Origin: Porticoccaceae bacterium
GTDB taxonomy: Bacteria > Pseudomonadota > Gammaproteobacteria > Pseudomonadales > Porticoccaceae
Reading direction: 5' to 3'
Length of the DNA stretch: 64,000 nucleotides
Assembly: GCA_902557735.1 (NCBI GenBank)
Contig: CACEBC010000002.1
Coordinates: 1 to 64,000 of the forward strand
The position numbers were made by a program, and so were the translations under genes. Below the pieces are notes generated by a model that saw only the letters and a list, made by a program, of their open reading frames with translations, was not told the DNA's origin and ran no database searches. Shown here one piece after another: positions 39,340 through 48,229 of this stretch (positions are counted from its first letter, which is position 1; every line of letters starts with the position of its first letter).

Positions 39340-39840
39340 TTAACTCTTCAATTGCTTCAATATATCGAATGGACTTCCTCGAACACAAGCGTAAGAATCA
39401 TTCGCTAATTCATATAAACTGTTGGTACATTGTCCTCGCTTGTGATAACTGACGATAGGCAAAGCCAAAATTAATTCATCTTCAAGCAGTTGATGCAGAT
39501 TAAGGATGCCTTTTTCAATCATTAAAGAGTCAATTGATTTGTCTTCCCATATCAATTCATGCTCCGCATCAGCTATTTTTAGTGTAAATTCACTCTCAAT
39601 GCAAATATCCACGTCATTAAGGCATCGTTGGCACTGCGCTACCGCAAACACAGAAACTGAACCCTCAATCAAAGTAAATCCGGACTCATCAATTTTAAAG
39701 GCTATAATGGCCTTCGCAGAATCATTGATGCGGACCGTCGCCGAAGCCAGGCGAGACAGACAGCCAACTGGAATGTCGCCCGATAATTCGGTTGACGCAT
39801 GGGCCAACTTTCTGGGGTCGACTTGAGCGGGTAAAGGCAT
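39340..39840 (-). CDS. YceD/DUF177-family protein (large-ribosomal-RNA accumulation protein)
   Basis: Homologues of this protein are linked to 23S rRNA accumulation in E. coli. The 166 residues contain the DUF177 signature VAQCQRCLNDV with paired cysteines, and the LHQLLEDELILALPIVSYH motif followed by a third Cys (GQCTN). The open frame goes back to a GTG at 39933 (197 residues), but the ATG at 39840 gives the family opening (MPLPAQVDPRKLAH). Neither start has a clear ribosome site. The gene precedes rpmF by 32 bp, the usual arrangement. Confidence 0.88.
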   Translation of the reverse strand: MPLPAQVDPRKLAHASTELSGDIPVGCLSRLASATVRINDSAKAIIAFKIDESGFTLIEGSVSVFAVAQCQRCLNDVDICIESEFTLKIADAEHELIWEDKSIDSLMIEKGILNLHQLLEDELILALPIVSYHKRGQCTNSLYELANDSYACVRGSPFDILKQLKS

Positions 39841-39976
39841 ATCAATCGCGGGATCACCAAAAGATTGGGCATGATAGGAGGAACATAAAAGCGTGTCAAA
39901 AGATAATTCAAAAAACTCGGATTCCTCAGCCACTGAATACTATGACTAGCTAAATCCACTCGCGTCAAGGACACAC

Positions 39977-40567
39977 ATGAACAATATTATCTTAGCATCG
40001 AGCTCTCCCTATCGAGCAAAACTTCTAGATCAAATCGGTATCCCTTACCAAATCGTTGTTCCGAACATTGATGAAACACCGAAACAAAATGAAACAGCAG
40101 CTAACCTGAGCAGACGACTCTCGCTTAAAAAGGCAGAAACTGTAGCTCATTACCACAGAGGCGCAATAATCATCGGTTGCGATCAAGTAGCTGAGCTAGA
40201 GGGGCAAAGTATAGAAAAACCAAGAACCGAATCTGTAGCGATCCAGCAAATGGAAAAACAATCAGGTAAAAAGGTAAGATTTTTTACAGCATGCACGGTT
40301 GCGAAGCTACATCAGGATGGCCATCACCTAGAGAACCATACCGCTATTAACGAAACGATAGTGGAGTATCGACAATTATCTTCTAGACAGATTAAAACCT
40401 ACATGAGAATTGAGCGACCTTACGATTGTACGGGAAGTTTCAAGGCCGAAGGCTTGGGCATAACTCTGTGCGCAGCCATTCAAAGTGACGACCCATCCGC
40501 CATAATAGGCCTTCCACTTATTGCATTAATAAATTTGCTAAAACATTTTAAGATAAATGCTGTTTAG
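39977..40567 (+). CDS. Maf-like nucleotide pyrophosphatase, YceF type
   Basis: YceF-type Maf proteins hydrolyse 7-methyl-GTP and related modified nucleotides. The 196-residue protein has ILASSSPYRAKLLDQIGI, the substrate-binding IIGCDQVAELEG, VEYRQLS and the subfamily block RPYDCTGSFKAEGLGI. E. coli YceF occupies the same genomic corner next to rluC and yceD, supporting the m7GTP subtype. The ATG at 39977 has AAGGA at a 5-base spacing. It is divergent from the yceD-like gene and overlaps the convergent HAD phosphatase gene by 4 bp. Confidence 0.93.
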   Translation: MNNIILASSSPYRAKLLDQIGIPYQIVVPNIDETPKQNETAANLSRRLSLKKAETVAHYHRGAIIIGCDQVAELEGQSIEKPRTESVAIQQMEKQSGKKVRFFTACTVAKLHQDGHHLENHTAINETIVEYRQLSSRQIKTYMRIERPYDCTGSFKAEGLGITLCAAIQSDDPSAIIGLPLIALINLLKHFKINAV

Positions 40568-41232
40568 TTTTCCTCTGCAAAGTGTCGATCGACTAATAAT
40601 AAAATCTCTTCAAAGTCACGTGCAAAGCCAATTGGCAGGTGCTTTGCCAAGATGGCCTGATCATGCACACCGTAAGCGGCCCCAATACAAGCAATGGAAG
40701 CATTTTGAGCCATTTCCAAGTCATGTTTCGAATCGCCGATCATCAAAGCATTGTTTGGAGCGATATTTAGTTGCTTAAGCAGCTCCAAAACCATTTGCGG
40801 ATCTGGCTTTGAAGCAGTTTCGTCCGCTGTCCTGGTAGCATCAAATAGATTCGTCAGTCCAGTCATATGTAGAGATCTGTTAAGCCCGTCCCGACTTTTT
40901 CCTGTCGCTATGGCAAGCATATAATTTTTCCTTTTCAGACGCTCAAGTGTTACGCCAACGTTCTCGAACAACCTCAATTCGATCTGCTGGGCTGATTTAT
41001 AACACGCTTTATAAATACTAATAAAGGATTCTTGCTCCAATTTGGTTGAATTTGGAAACAAAACAGAAACTGCGTTCCAAAGACTCAAACCGATAATATT
41101 TCGAATATCGTTTTCCGAAGGTTCGCTAAAACCAATCGTGCTGGCGGCCTGTTTCACAGAGCTGATAATGAGCAAAATCGAATCTTCGATTGTTCCATCC
41201 CAATCGAAAATTACTAATTTTTTTTTTAACAT
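40564..41232 (-). CDS. HAD-superfamily phosphatase, phosphoglycolate phosphatase-like
   Basis: This 222-residue HAD hydrolase has motif I VIFDWDGTIEDS, motif II IATGKS, motif III Lys in ASKPDPQMV and motif IV MIGDSKHDLEMA, with an alpha-helical C1 cap of the Gph type. Its position after rluC matches PA2974-like genes of Pseudomonas. The substrate cannot be read from the sequence. Its ATG overlaps the rluC stop by 7 bp, so it is translated with rluC. Confidence 0.92.
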   Translation of the reverse strand: MLKKKLVIFDWDGTIEDSILLIISSVKQAASTIGFSEPSENDIRNIIGLSLWNAVSVLFPNSTKLEQESFISIYKACYKSAQQIELRLFENVGVTLERLKRKNYMLAIATGKSRDGLNRSLHMTGLTNLFDATRTADETASKPDPQMVLELLKQLNIAPNNALMIGDSKHDLEMAQNASIACIGAAYGVHDQAILAKHLPIGFARDFEEILLLVDRHFAEEN

Positions 41233-42170
41233 ATCTTTCCTAAAACTTTTTTTAGCATGTAGGGTAATTCTGCCTTTTTTTCCAAAAGAACTCCTGTCGA
41301 TGGATTCTGCAGCCCTATTTTGTCTGCGTGCAAAAATAACCTTCTCAAACCAAAGGACCGCATTTCAGCATTAAAATTTTTATCACCATATTTCTGATCT
41401 CCCGCGATCGGATGGCCAGCATATTGACAGTGCACTCGTATTTGATGGGTTCGTCCCGTGACAAGCTTAATGTTTAGAAATGTACAATTTTTATACCGTT
41501 TGATGACGCTGAAATCTGTGATTGATTCTTTCCCTCGGCTATCTACCCGCACAATCCTCTCGCCAGAACTAAGCTTATTTTTTAAAAGAGGCGCTGATAT
41601 GGTTTTTTTTTTAATTGGCCATGAACCTTTTACCAACGCATAGTAAGATTTCGTCATACCGCGTTCCTTGAGTTGATTTTGCATCTTTATCAAAGCACTT
41701 CTTTTTTTTGCAAGCAAAAGGATCCCAGATGTGTCTTTATCTAAACGATGCACCAATTCAATATATCTTTGCTCCGGCCTGGCTGACCTGAGACTTTCGA
41801 TGACACCATGACTAATACCGCTTCCCCCATGCACTGCCACACCTGCCGGCTTATCTAAAATGAGCATTACATCATTCTCATAAATGATTAAATTATTAAG
41901 TTTTGACCTTTCACTGGGATTAGTGATACCGTTTGGGCGAATTTGTGAGACGCGGATAGGCGCGATCCTCAACACATCACCGCTAATGATGCGACTGCTT
42001 GCTTGCGCTCGTCGCTTATTGACTCGTATTTCTCCTTTTCGAATTAACCTGTATAAACGGGACTTAGGAACACCTTTGAGATGTTTTATTAAAAAATTAT
42101 CTAGGCGCTGACCGGAATGCTCAGAGTCTACCTCAAAAAAAGAAACTTTATCAGGACTAAAATTCTGCAT
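41226..42170 (-). CDS. rluC: 23S rRNA pseudouridine synthase RluC
   Basis: RluC makes pseudouridines at 955, 2504 and 2580 of 23S rRNA. The 314-residue protein starts with an S4 RNA-binding domain (QRLDNFLIKHLKGVPKSRLY, then IRKGEIRVN) followed by the RluA-type catalytic domain: LVHRLDKDTSGILLLA contains the catalytic Asp, and TGRTHQIRVHCQYAGHPI is the second conserved block. It lies divergent from rne across 512 bp, the same arrangement as in E. coli and Pseudomonas. Confidence 0.96.
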   Translation of the reverse strand: MQNFSPDKVSFFEVDSEHSGQRLDNFLIKHLKGVPKSRLYRLIRKGEIRVNKRRAQASSRIISGDVLRIAPIRVSQIRPNGITNPSERSKLNNLIIYENDVMLILDKPAGVAVHGGSGISHGVIESLRSARPEQRYIELVHRLDKDTSGILLLAKKRSALIKMQNQLKERGMTKSYYALVKGSWPIKKKTISAPLLKNKLSSGERIVRVDSRGKESITDFSVIKRYKNCTFLNIKLVTGRTHQIRVHCQYAGHPIAGDQKYGDKNFNAEMRSFGLRRLFLHADKIGLQNPSTGVLLEKKAELPYMLKKVLGKIC

Positions 42171-42682
42171 TTTACGTACGAAGTATTTGCCACCCGTACA
42201 TTTTAGCGTAAATCAGAAATATTGATAACATTGCTGTAACGCTCTGTTTTTGTTAGTATGATGATGGGGTCACACTGACGTGACTAAAACAATTGCAGTG
42301 TTGCAAAGAAAAGCCCGCGTCAAAATATTGGGCAAAGACAACAGAGAATTAGCCTCGAATTTAATGGCTGGTTCTCGCGTAATCGACTGACTGGGATCAG
42401 CGGACAAATTCGAATTTAGATACTTTAATCAGTTTATTGGTAAAATATGTTGCGTGATAAACATGCCTTTATTGAGATACAGCCATTCATTGGGCGGCCA
42501 CTAGGTCGACGATTACGGCAACCAAAAATCGCACGTCCAGAGGCATGAGCTTTGAGTAGTTCGCGCATCAAAACACTTAGACTGTTGTTTGATTAATACG
42601 CAATGTTACTTGCGTACCCACGCAAATAGCTTTTAAGAATCGACTTGTCCTCACTCAGTCCACAACAGAGTGTAGGTAATAT
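42171..42682. promoter_or_regulatory. rluC/rne divergent region containing the long rne leader
   Basis: The 512 bp have no supported gene. A good sigma-70 promoter on the plus strand, TTGCTG (42231-42236), 17 bp, TAGTAT (42254-42259), would give rne a leader of about 415 nt. E. coli rne also has a leader of several hundred nucleotides that RNase E itself binds to control its own mRNA. The leader here likely does the same, but I did not fold it. Confidence 0.5.
42231..42259 (+). promoter_or_regulatory. Promoter of rne
   Basis: TTGCTG (42231-42236) and TAGTAT (42254-42259) are separated by the ideal 17 bp; each matches the sigma-70 consensus at four or five positions. Confidence 0.5.
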
Positions 42683-45301
42683 ATGAAAAGAATGTTAATA
42701 AACGCCTCTCACACCGAAGAGGTGCGGGTTGCTATGGTTGATGGACAGCGTCTCTATGATCTTGATATAGAGAACAAAAATCGAGAACAAAAAAAGTCTA
42801 ATATTTACCAAGGTAAAGTCACGAGAGTAGAACCCAGTTTGGAGGCTGCTTTTGTCGACTATGGGGCTGCTCGGCATGGTTTTTTACCACTAAAAGAAAT
42901 ATCCAAAGAATACTTTCAAAAGAAATCAAATGATGCCGGAAAAATTCGGATACAGGATGCTCTAAAGGATGGGCAAGAAATAATCGTTCAAGTCGAAAAA
43001 GAGGAAAGGGGTTCAAAAGGAGCAGCTCTAACGACATTTGTAAGCCTAGCAGGCCGTTATCTCGTTCTAATGCCCAACAATCCCCGCGCGGGCGGCATAT
43101 CAAGGCGGATTGACGGCGACGATCGATCCGAATTACGGGAAGCAATGCGAGATCTTAAAATTCCAGATAATATGGGTGCGATAGTCAGGACTGCTGGAAT
43201 TGGGCGTGATACAGAGGAACTGCAATGGGATCTGGATTATCTTCACCAACTTTGGCGAACAATAAAAGCAGAGGCTAATCAAACGAAAGCACCTCATTTT
43301 TTATTCCAAGAGAGTAATGTAATTGTAAGAGCAATCAGGGATTATCTTCGTCATGACGTAGGCGAAGTGGTTATTGACAGCTCTGAATCCTATGATCTCG
43401 CTTCCGCCTTTATCAAGACCGTGATGCCAGACTTTACGAGTAAGGTCAAGTTCTATAATGAACAAATACCTCTATTCAATCGATTTCAAATTGAAAACCA
43501 AATAGACACTGCTTTCTGCAGAGAAGTTAGTCTGCCGTCTGGAGGCTCCATAGTAATCGACATAACGGAAGCTTTGGTATCAATAGATATTAACTCAGCC
43601 AGAGCTACTAAAGGTGGCGATATTGAGGAAACAGCAATTAATACCAATAAGGAAGCAGCCGAAGAAATCGCTAGGCAACTTCGCATACGAGACGTAGGCG
43701 GCTTGATAGTAATTGACTTTATTGACATGTTGAATAATCGTCATCAAAAAGAAGTAGAAAATAAAATGCGTCACGCTCTGGAAATTGACCGAGCACGTGT
43801 TCAAGTTGGGCGTATTTCTCGTTTCGGACTGCTTGAAATGTCCAGACAACGACTGCGTCCCTCGCTTGAGGAGACCATGTCTAAAGTATGTCCGCGCTGT
43901 CAAGGTCAAGGCTCCATTCGCGGCACCCGATCATTAGCATTGTCTATTCTCCGCATGGTTGAAGAGGAAGCCCAAAAGGAATATAGCAAAACTATCAAGG
44001 CAGTCGTTCCATTGGCAATAGCGACATTTCTGCTCAATGAGAAACGGCAAGACATTGTAGATATTGAATCTCGCAATGGCATCCAATTAATTGTGCTTCC
44101 AAACCCGAATATGGAGACTCCTCAGTATGAAGTGCAACGAATAAGAGAGCAGGATGAAGATGTATCCAACCCGAGTCACCAGCTAGCTGAAAAACTTTCT
44201 GAGGGAAGTCTGGAAGGTACCAAAGATATATTGCATGTTGATGCGCCACTAGCGCAGCCAGCAGTAAAGACTCTGGCACCAGCAACTCGTGCCCCTTCTT
44301 CAAAATCAAAGGTTATAGGAACACCGCGAGAAAATTGGATTAAACGCATGTTTGGACTGTTCTTTCCATCTAAGAAGGTTATCTCAAGTCCTGAAAAAAA
44401 GACACCTCGACGTTCCTCCAAGAGTAGGAGGCCGCAGAACCGCTACAGAGATGAAAAAAACAGACAACGTTCTTCCAAATCTCGTAATAGAAATGACAAA
44501 GATAGCATTAATGCAGAAGTTCGAGAGGATCGGCAAAAAGCCCGACAAAAACAGTCCGGTCCAACAAAGAAGCAATCTTCAAAGCCTATTGGAAAGCAAA
44601 GTAAAGGGGCAAGTGATTTGGAGGAGCGAAAATCGACCGAGCCGGAATCTCTTCGACGCAGGCCTGACGATAAGCGAAAACCGCTTCGAAAAAGGCGCCC
44701 ACGAAAAGCATCGGCCAAGCCGACTGTTCAGCTTACAAATGACGATACCATAAAAAATGAAGCGACTCATACCAATATTGCTGAAACTTCTGGTCAGGAA
44801 TTGAAGACGGAGGATGTCAGCATCAGCCCAAGCAAGTCTGATATAGCTAAAGAAAACAAATCAGTACCGTCAAATGCTAAAGAAGGCACCAGAAAGCCAA
44901 GAAAAAGAGGACCTAGGCGCGTTAGGACAGATGAATCAACAGCAGATACCCCTGCTTCAAATGCCTCATCCTCCAAGTTACCGCAAAGCGAGATAGAACA
45001 CTCGGTAAGTGACCCCGCAAAAACAAAGGCTAATGATAGCGTTGAGGAGTCGACAGAGCTCCAGACTAAAACACCCAAAGATATTCGTCCAAGAGCAATC
45101 AATGATCCGAGGAATGAAAGAAAACCGTCTGGCGAGTTAGCACATGATTCAGATTCAATGAAAGAAAATGAGTCTGCTAATTCTGGCGATATCAAGCCTC
45201 CAGAAAAATCGATCATAAAAAAACGTGCTACCAATGATCCCCGAAACAAGAAAGACATCGCTTCCAAGTCGGAAGTTTCAAATATAATTGAGGGGGAATG
45301 A
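42683..45301 (+). CDS. rne: Ribonuclease E
   Basis: RNase E is the main endonuclease of mRNA decay and rRNA/tRNA processing and the scaffold of the degradosome. The 872-residue protein (E. coli 1061) has an S1 domain (about residues 36-120), the catalytic region with [19 protein letters not shown] and IVIDFIDM (the two metal-binding Asp regions), and the zinc-link C403-P-R-C406. From about residue 520 onward the chain is a low-complexity, Lys/Arg/Ser/Glu-rich tail. Two NDPRN motifs in similar contexts ([10 protein letters not shown] and [10 protein letters not shown]) close the protein, a typical RNase E tail element. A helix around [12 protein letters not shown] may be the membrane-targeting segment. 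Confidence 0.96.
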   Translation: MKRMLINASHTEEVRVAMVDGQRLYDLDIENKNREQKKSNIYQGKVTRVEPSLEAAFVDYGAARHGFLPLKEISKEYFQKKSNDAGKIRIQDALKDGQEIIVQVEKEERGSKGAALTTFVSLAGRYLVLMPNNPRAGGISRRIDGDDRSELREAMRDLKIPDNMGAIVRTAGIGRDTEELQWDLDYLHQLWRTIKAEANQTKAPHFLFQESNVIVRAIRDYLRHDVGEVVIDSSESYDLASAFIKTVMPDFTSKVKFYNEQIPLFNRFQIENQIDTAFCREVSLPSGGSIVIDITEALVSIDINSARATKGGDIEETAINTNKEAAEEIARQLRIRDVGGLIVIDFIDMLNNRHQKEVENKMRHALEIDRARVQVGRISRFGLLEMSRQRLRPSLEETMSKVCPRCQGQGSIRGTRSLALSILRMVEEEAQKEYSKTIKAVVPLAIATFLLNEKRQDIVDIESRNGIQLIVLPNPNMETPQYEVQRIREQDEDVSNPSHQLAEKLSEGSLEGTKDILHVDAPLAQPAVKTLAPATRAPSSKSKVIGTPRENWIKRMFGLFFPSKKVISSPEKKTPRRSSKSRRPQNRYRDEKNRQRSSKSRNRNDKDSINAEVREDRQKARQKQSGPTKKQSSKPIGKQSKGASDLEERKSTEPESLRRRPDDKRKPLRKRRPRKASAKPTVQLTNDDTIKNEATHTNIAETSGQELKTEDVSISPSKSDIAKENKSVPSNAKEGTRKPRKRGPRRVRTDESTADTPASNASSSKLPQSEIEHSVSDPAKTKANDSVEESTELQTKTPKDIRPRAINDPRNERKPSGELAHDSDSMKENESANSGDIKPPEKSIIKKRATNDPRNKKDIASKSEVSNIIEGE

Positions 45302-45344
45302 CCTTTTAAAATAGTTCCATAATAACTTGATGATTGATCAAAAT

Positions 45345-45372
45345 TTGTCCTGCCACACGAGAGGAGTATAAT
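45345..45372 (+). promoter_or_regulatory. Promoter of tRNA-Ser
   Basis: TTGTCC (45345-45350), 16 bp, and a perfect TATAAT (45367-45372) lie 12 bp before the tRNA 5' end. Confidence 0.55.
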
Positions 45373-45384
45373 GAATAATTGATA

Positions 45385-45475
45385 GGTGGGATGGCAGAGT
45401 GGTTGAATGCACCGGTCTTGAAAACCGGCATAGGTTAATAGCCTATCTAGGGTTCGAATCCCTATCCCACCGCCA
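45385..45475 (+). tRNA. tRNA-Ser (anticodon UGA)
   Basis: The 91-nt gene, with an encoded CCA end (45473-45475), folds into a class II tRNA. The acceptor stem pairs GGTGGGA (45385-45391) with TCCCACC (45465-45471). The anticodon stem CCGGT/ACCGG encloses the loop CTTGAAA with TGA at 45419-45421. A long variable arm (TAGGTTAATAGCCTA) and a T arm with GGTTCGAAT follow. The long variable arm and UGA anticodon assign it to serine. A T-run directly after the CCA may help end transcription. tRNA genes are common integration sites, and an accessory region with an integrase begins just downstream. Confidence 0.98.
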
Positions 45476-45835
45476 TTTTTAAGGACTTAATAGCTCTATA
45501 AGCGCCTAAAATTCATGGTTTCGAGTGCATTAAGATGTTAGTAAAAATAAATAGGTACAATCAGAGGTACAACATGTCTCGGGAATATTTTAGTTTGTCA
45601 TTACACATTCATCTGCATTGTTAGAAAGAAGAGTTAGCAAATATATACTTGCCTAAAGATGAGACGATAGATCGATTCCAAGGAAATTACTGGTCAGTAA
45701 CGAAGGACTTGACCCGATCGCTAGGGGTTTTTTATTCAAGTAGAAATCCACAAACGTCTCGTTTCGTTCGATATGAACACTAAATTTCTCGTAAACAGTT
45801 TGCAGGAAATATAAGGAACGTACTTTCATCCGACT
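45476..45835. other. Gene-poor region after tRNA-Ser
   Basis: No complete gene is supported in these 360 bp. The plus strand has a short frame of about 50 codons (about 45624-45782) without a start codon that could be decayed coding sequence. A GGTACAA heptamer occurs twice within 20 bp (around 45553-45570). No copy of the tRNA 3' end was found by eye. Confidence 0.4.
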
Positions 45836-46042
45836 ATGAAAATGGCGGATAATTCAGTTGGTACTCATGAGTCAACTTTGAAGAATTATACTATTGACGA
45901 TTTAAGAAGCTCTATGGATGCTTGGATTAGGTTTGCCAAATGCACAGAGCCTAAGCTCGAGCCTATGTATTATCATCACGTGGAAAATCGAGTCATTAAC
46001 CCCATTGCTACAAGATTGGGTGGGGCGGAAGTCATCAATTAG
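45836..46042 (+). CDS. Hypothetical small protein
   Basis: This 68-residue open frame starts with an ATG and has a polar composition without a signal peptide or membrane segment. I recognise no family. An AAGGAA sequence lies about 20 bp upstream, too far for a good ribosome site. It could be a short real gene, a remnant, or chance; the location in a decayed, gene-poor stretch after a tRNA argues for caution. Confidence 0.3.
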   Translation: MKMADNSVGTHESTLKNYTIDDLRSSMDAWIRFAKCTEPKLEPMYYHHVENRVINPIATRLGGAEVIN

Positions 46043-46314
46043 ATAGACTCTCTTATGAGCTAAAAAACTTTTTTCATTTGTGCGGCATGCGCTGTGATGA
46101 TATAGATCCCCATCACTAAACCCCCTTTACGGCAGGAAATCCCTCTTACAATAAATCGACCAAGAGGTAACTATCCTTAAAAAATTAACCGCCAATTAAA
46201 TCTATCATGCGCATGGTCTGACCACCTTTTACTGGCAAATACATAAAGCCCAATCACTACAAATCGGAGATGCGCAAAATTATACTCAAAATCATCAGCA
46301 AAAATCTCTTGAAA

Positions 46315-46464
46315 CTAGAAAGCATCTCGCTGCGTACTAGTTATTAATATAAATTTTGCGTAATTCGAATGTCTTTGCTCCCTATTGTAATTGCTGGAAC
46401 CATCTGCTTTGGCTTGGCCCTGATTGAAGTCTTTGATCTTTGCTAGGCTTCCCGAGTTGTACAT
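46315..46464 (-). pseudogene. Possible remnant of an AhpD/carboxymuconolactone-decarboxylase gene
   Basis: A 49-codon minus-strand frame from an ATG at 46464 starts MYNSGSLAKIKDFNQGQAKA. From memory this resembles the N-terminus of a group of AhpD-like carboxymuconolactone-decarboxylase proteins, which begin with MYN, then KIKxFN. The similarity stops after about 20 residues, and the conserved Cys-x-x-Cys region is absent, so if the match is real this is a truncated copy. The assignment rests on recall and is weak. A complete AhpD-like gene is at 51021-51437, but with a different N-terminus. Confidence 0.2.
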
Positions 46465-46546
46465 GACGTGTGTCCCAAAGCGGCCTCTACTCAGCCTAGA
46501 TTCTAAATGCGGCGTGAAAAGTCTTTGGCCTTTATTCTAAAAAGGG

Positions 46547-48136
46547 TCACCACAATGTTAAAACCAGACAAATTAACATAATGAGAAAGAACACTTTAAA
46601 TAATTTCAGGACATGGGCTGTATACAAAGACTGTTGTTGGAATCTTAGATTGAGTGTAACTGAATCTCGGCCCTGATTATCAGAGTCGGCGGAATACATC
46701 TTAGCTGCACCTATTGAAAGCAACACCGCGATCCAAGCAGAAATAAATCCTAGCACATTCCACCAAAGCCAAGATATCTCAGGGATAAAAGTTGCAGTAA
46801 CAACATTGCTTAAAAAACCAAAGAAGAAACCAAACAGTGCCCTAACCTCACCCAAGTTTTTAAAGAAAACAGCCATACATACCAATGCGAAAAGCGGTCC
46901 ATTTATCATGGAACCAATCTTGTTTACGGCTTCTAACACGGTAGGAGCGATATTCTCTACCTGGAATGAAAAAGCGATCGCAACAAATCCCCAAACAAGC
47001 GTACAAATCCGTCCATATGCGAGCAACGTCGATTCTTCAATTTCCTCTGAAATATTTGGCAATATAAAATCCTCGACTGTAACGGCTGAGAGGCTGTTTA
47101 GTGACGAGTCAACAGATGACATGGCTGCAGCAACAAGTCCTATGAGAACCAATCCAACAGCTCCCTCTGAAAAATACTTGGCTACAAAAACTGGGACCAC
47201 TAAATTATAGTTTGGAGAGCCATCCTCGAGCAAAGGCAATGCGCTGATAAAAGTTGTATCCTTTTGTGCTAAAGCTGCCAAGCCTAGCCCTAGTACGCAA
47301 TATAAAAAGACCAAAGGAAATCGTAAGATTCCATTAAAAAACAGGATGTTTTGTAAGTCATTTTGTGAGCGAGAGGCTAAAATTCTCTGCGCTTGACTCT
47401 GATCACAACCGTAGTAAGCCATATATAAAAATATACCGCCGAACAACATTGGATAAAAACCGTAATCATTACCTGAAAATCCCCAGTCATTGACGAAAAC
47501 GTGTTTTCTTTCAGTGCCGAAAAAATCCCAGTTTATAATGTCGCCTAAAAAAAAGATTGAAAAAACTACAGCGGTTGTCAGGAGAATTAGCTGCACTACG
47601 TCACTGATGACTACGGCAGAGAGCCCGCCAATGAGGTCGTACAGCAGTGTCACTGTCATTAGTAGCGCAACGGAGTAAAAAAAACTTATGCCGAACATAA
47701 ATGACACCACAAGCGAACTGGCATAGATTATTACCCCAGTAGCGATAGATCTGAAAATCAAAAAGCAACCAGCAGCAGTTAGGCAACTTCTGCGACCCAA
47801 ATTTAACTCAAGAACTTGGTATATCGACGTTACCTTTGCTTCTCTGACCGGAGCCAACACAAATACGAGCAGTGCCATAGCGATGGGAACCGCTAATTCA
47901 TATTGAAGCCAAATGAGTCCCCCACCAACGGAGAAGCCTACAAAAGCAGGCGCCCCAAGGAGGCTATTTGTAGAGCATTGAGTAGCAACTGTCGATGCAG
48001 CTAGCGCAGATGGAGGAAAATACCTGCCCCCAAGAAAATAATCCTCACGCGACTTGTGTTTGCGTCCTACGGCCAATGCAATGGCTGCCATGCCAATTAA
48101 ATAGCCTATAACCACTATCCAATCTAAAGACGCCAC
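46547..48136 (-). CDS. Sodium:solute symporter (SLC5/SSS family)
   Basis: This inner-membrane transporter has 529 residues and about 13 membrane segments. Family features include the opening LDWIVVIGYLIGMAAIA, REDYFLGGRYFPPSALAAS, the QCSTNSLLGAPAFVGF stretch, GGLSAVVISDVVQLILL and the helix-8 Na+ site AAAMSSVDSSLNSLS. The solute cannot be read from the sequence; SSS members carry sugars, monocarboxylates, proline, vitamins and more. A xylulokinase gene about 7 kb away makes a sugar one option. It lies between tRNA-Ser and the P4-type integrase, apparently as cargo. Confidence 0.9.
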   Translation of the reverse strand: MASLDWIVVIGYLIGMAAIALAVGRKHKSREDYFLGGRYFPPSALAASTVATQCSTNSLLGAPAFVGFSVGGGLIWLQYELAVPIAMALLVFVLAPVREAKVTSIYQVLELNLGRRSCLTAAGCFLIFRSIATGVIIYASSLVVSFMFGISFFYSVALLMTVTLLYDLIGGLSAVVISDVVQLILLTTAVVFSIFFLGDIINWDFFGTERKHVFVNDWGFSGNDYGFYPMLFGGIFLYMAYYGCDQSQAQRILASRSQNDLQNILFFNGILRFPLVFLYCVLGLGLAALAQKDTTFISALPLLEDGSPNYNLVVPVFVAKYFSEGAVGLVLIGLVAAAMSSVDSSLNSLSAVTVEDFILPNISEEIEESTLLAYGRICTLVWGFVAIAFSFQVENIAPTVLEAVNKIGSMINGPLFALVCMAVFFKNLGEVRALFGFFFGFLSNVVTATFIPEISWLWWNVLGFISAWIAVLLSIGAAKMYSADSDNQGRDSVTLNLRFQQQSLYTAHVLKLFKVFFLIMLICLVLTLW

Positions 48137-48229
48137 AAATACATATCGCCATTATGAAATTTATAGCAAGATTCTAAGTTTATTATCTGGGTATTTCAAA
48201 AGTTATGCTCTTAACTAAATAATCTTATC

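Noticed and set aside
44034-45267. Long antisense frames opposite the rne tail (up to 157 codons)
   Set aside because: They arise from the biased composition of the RNase E low-complexity tail and lack family similarity.
45385-45475. tRNA-Ser as a proven attachment site
   Set aside because: I looked for a second copy of the tRNA 3' end in the following 12 kb and saw none, so the link to the integrase stays a suggestion.
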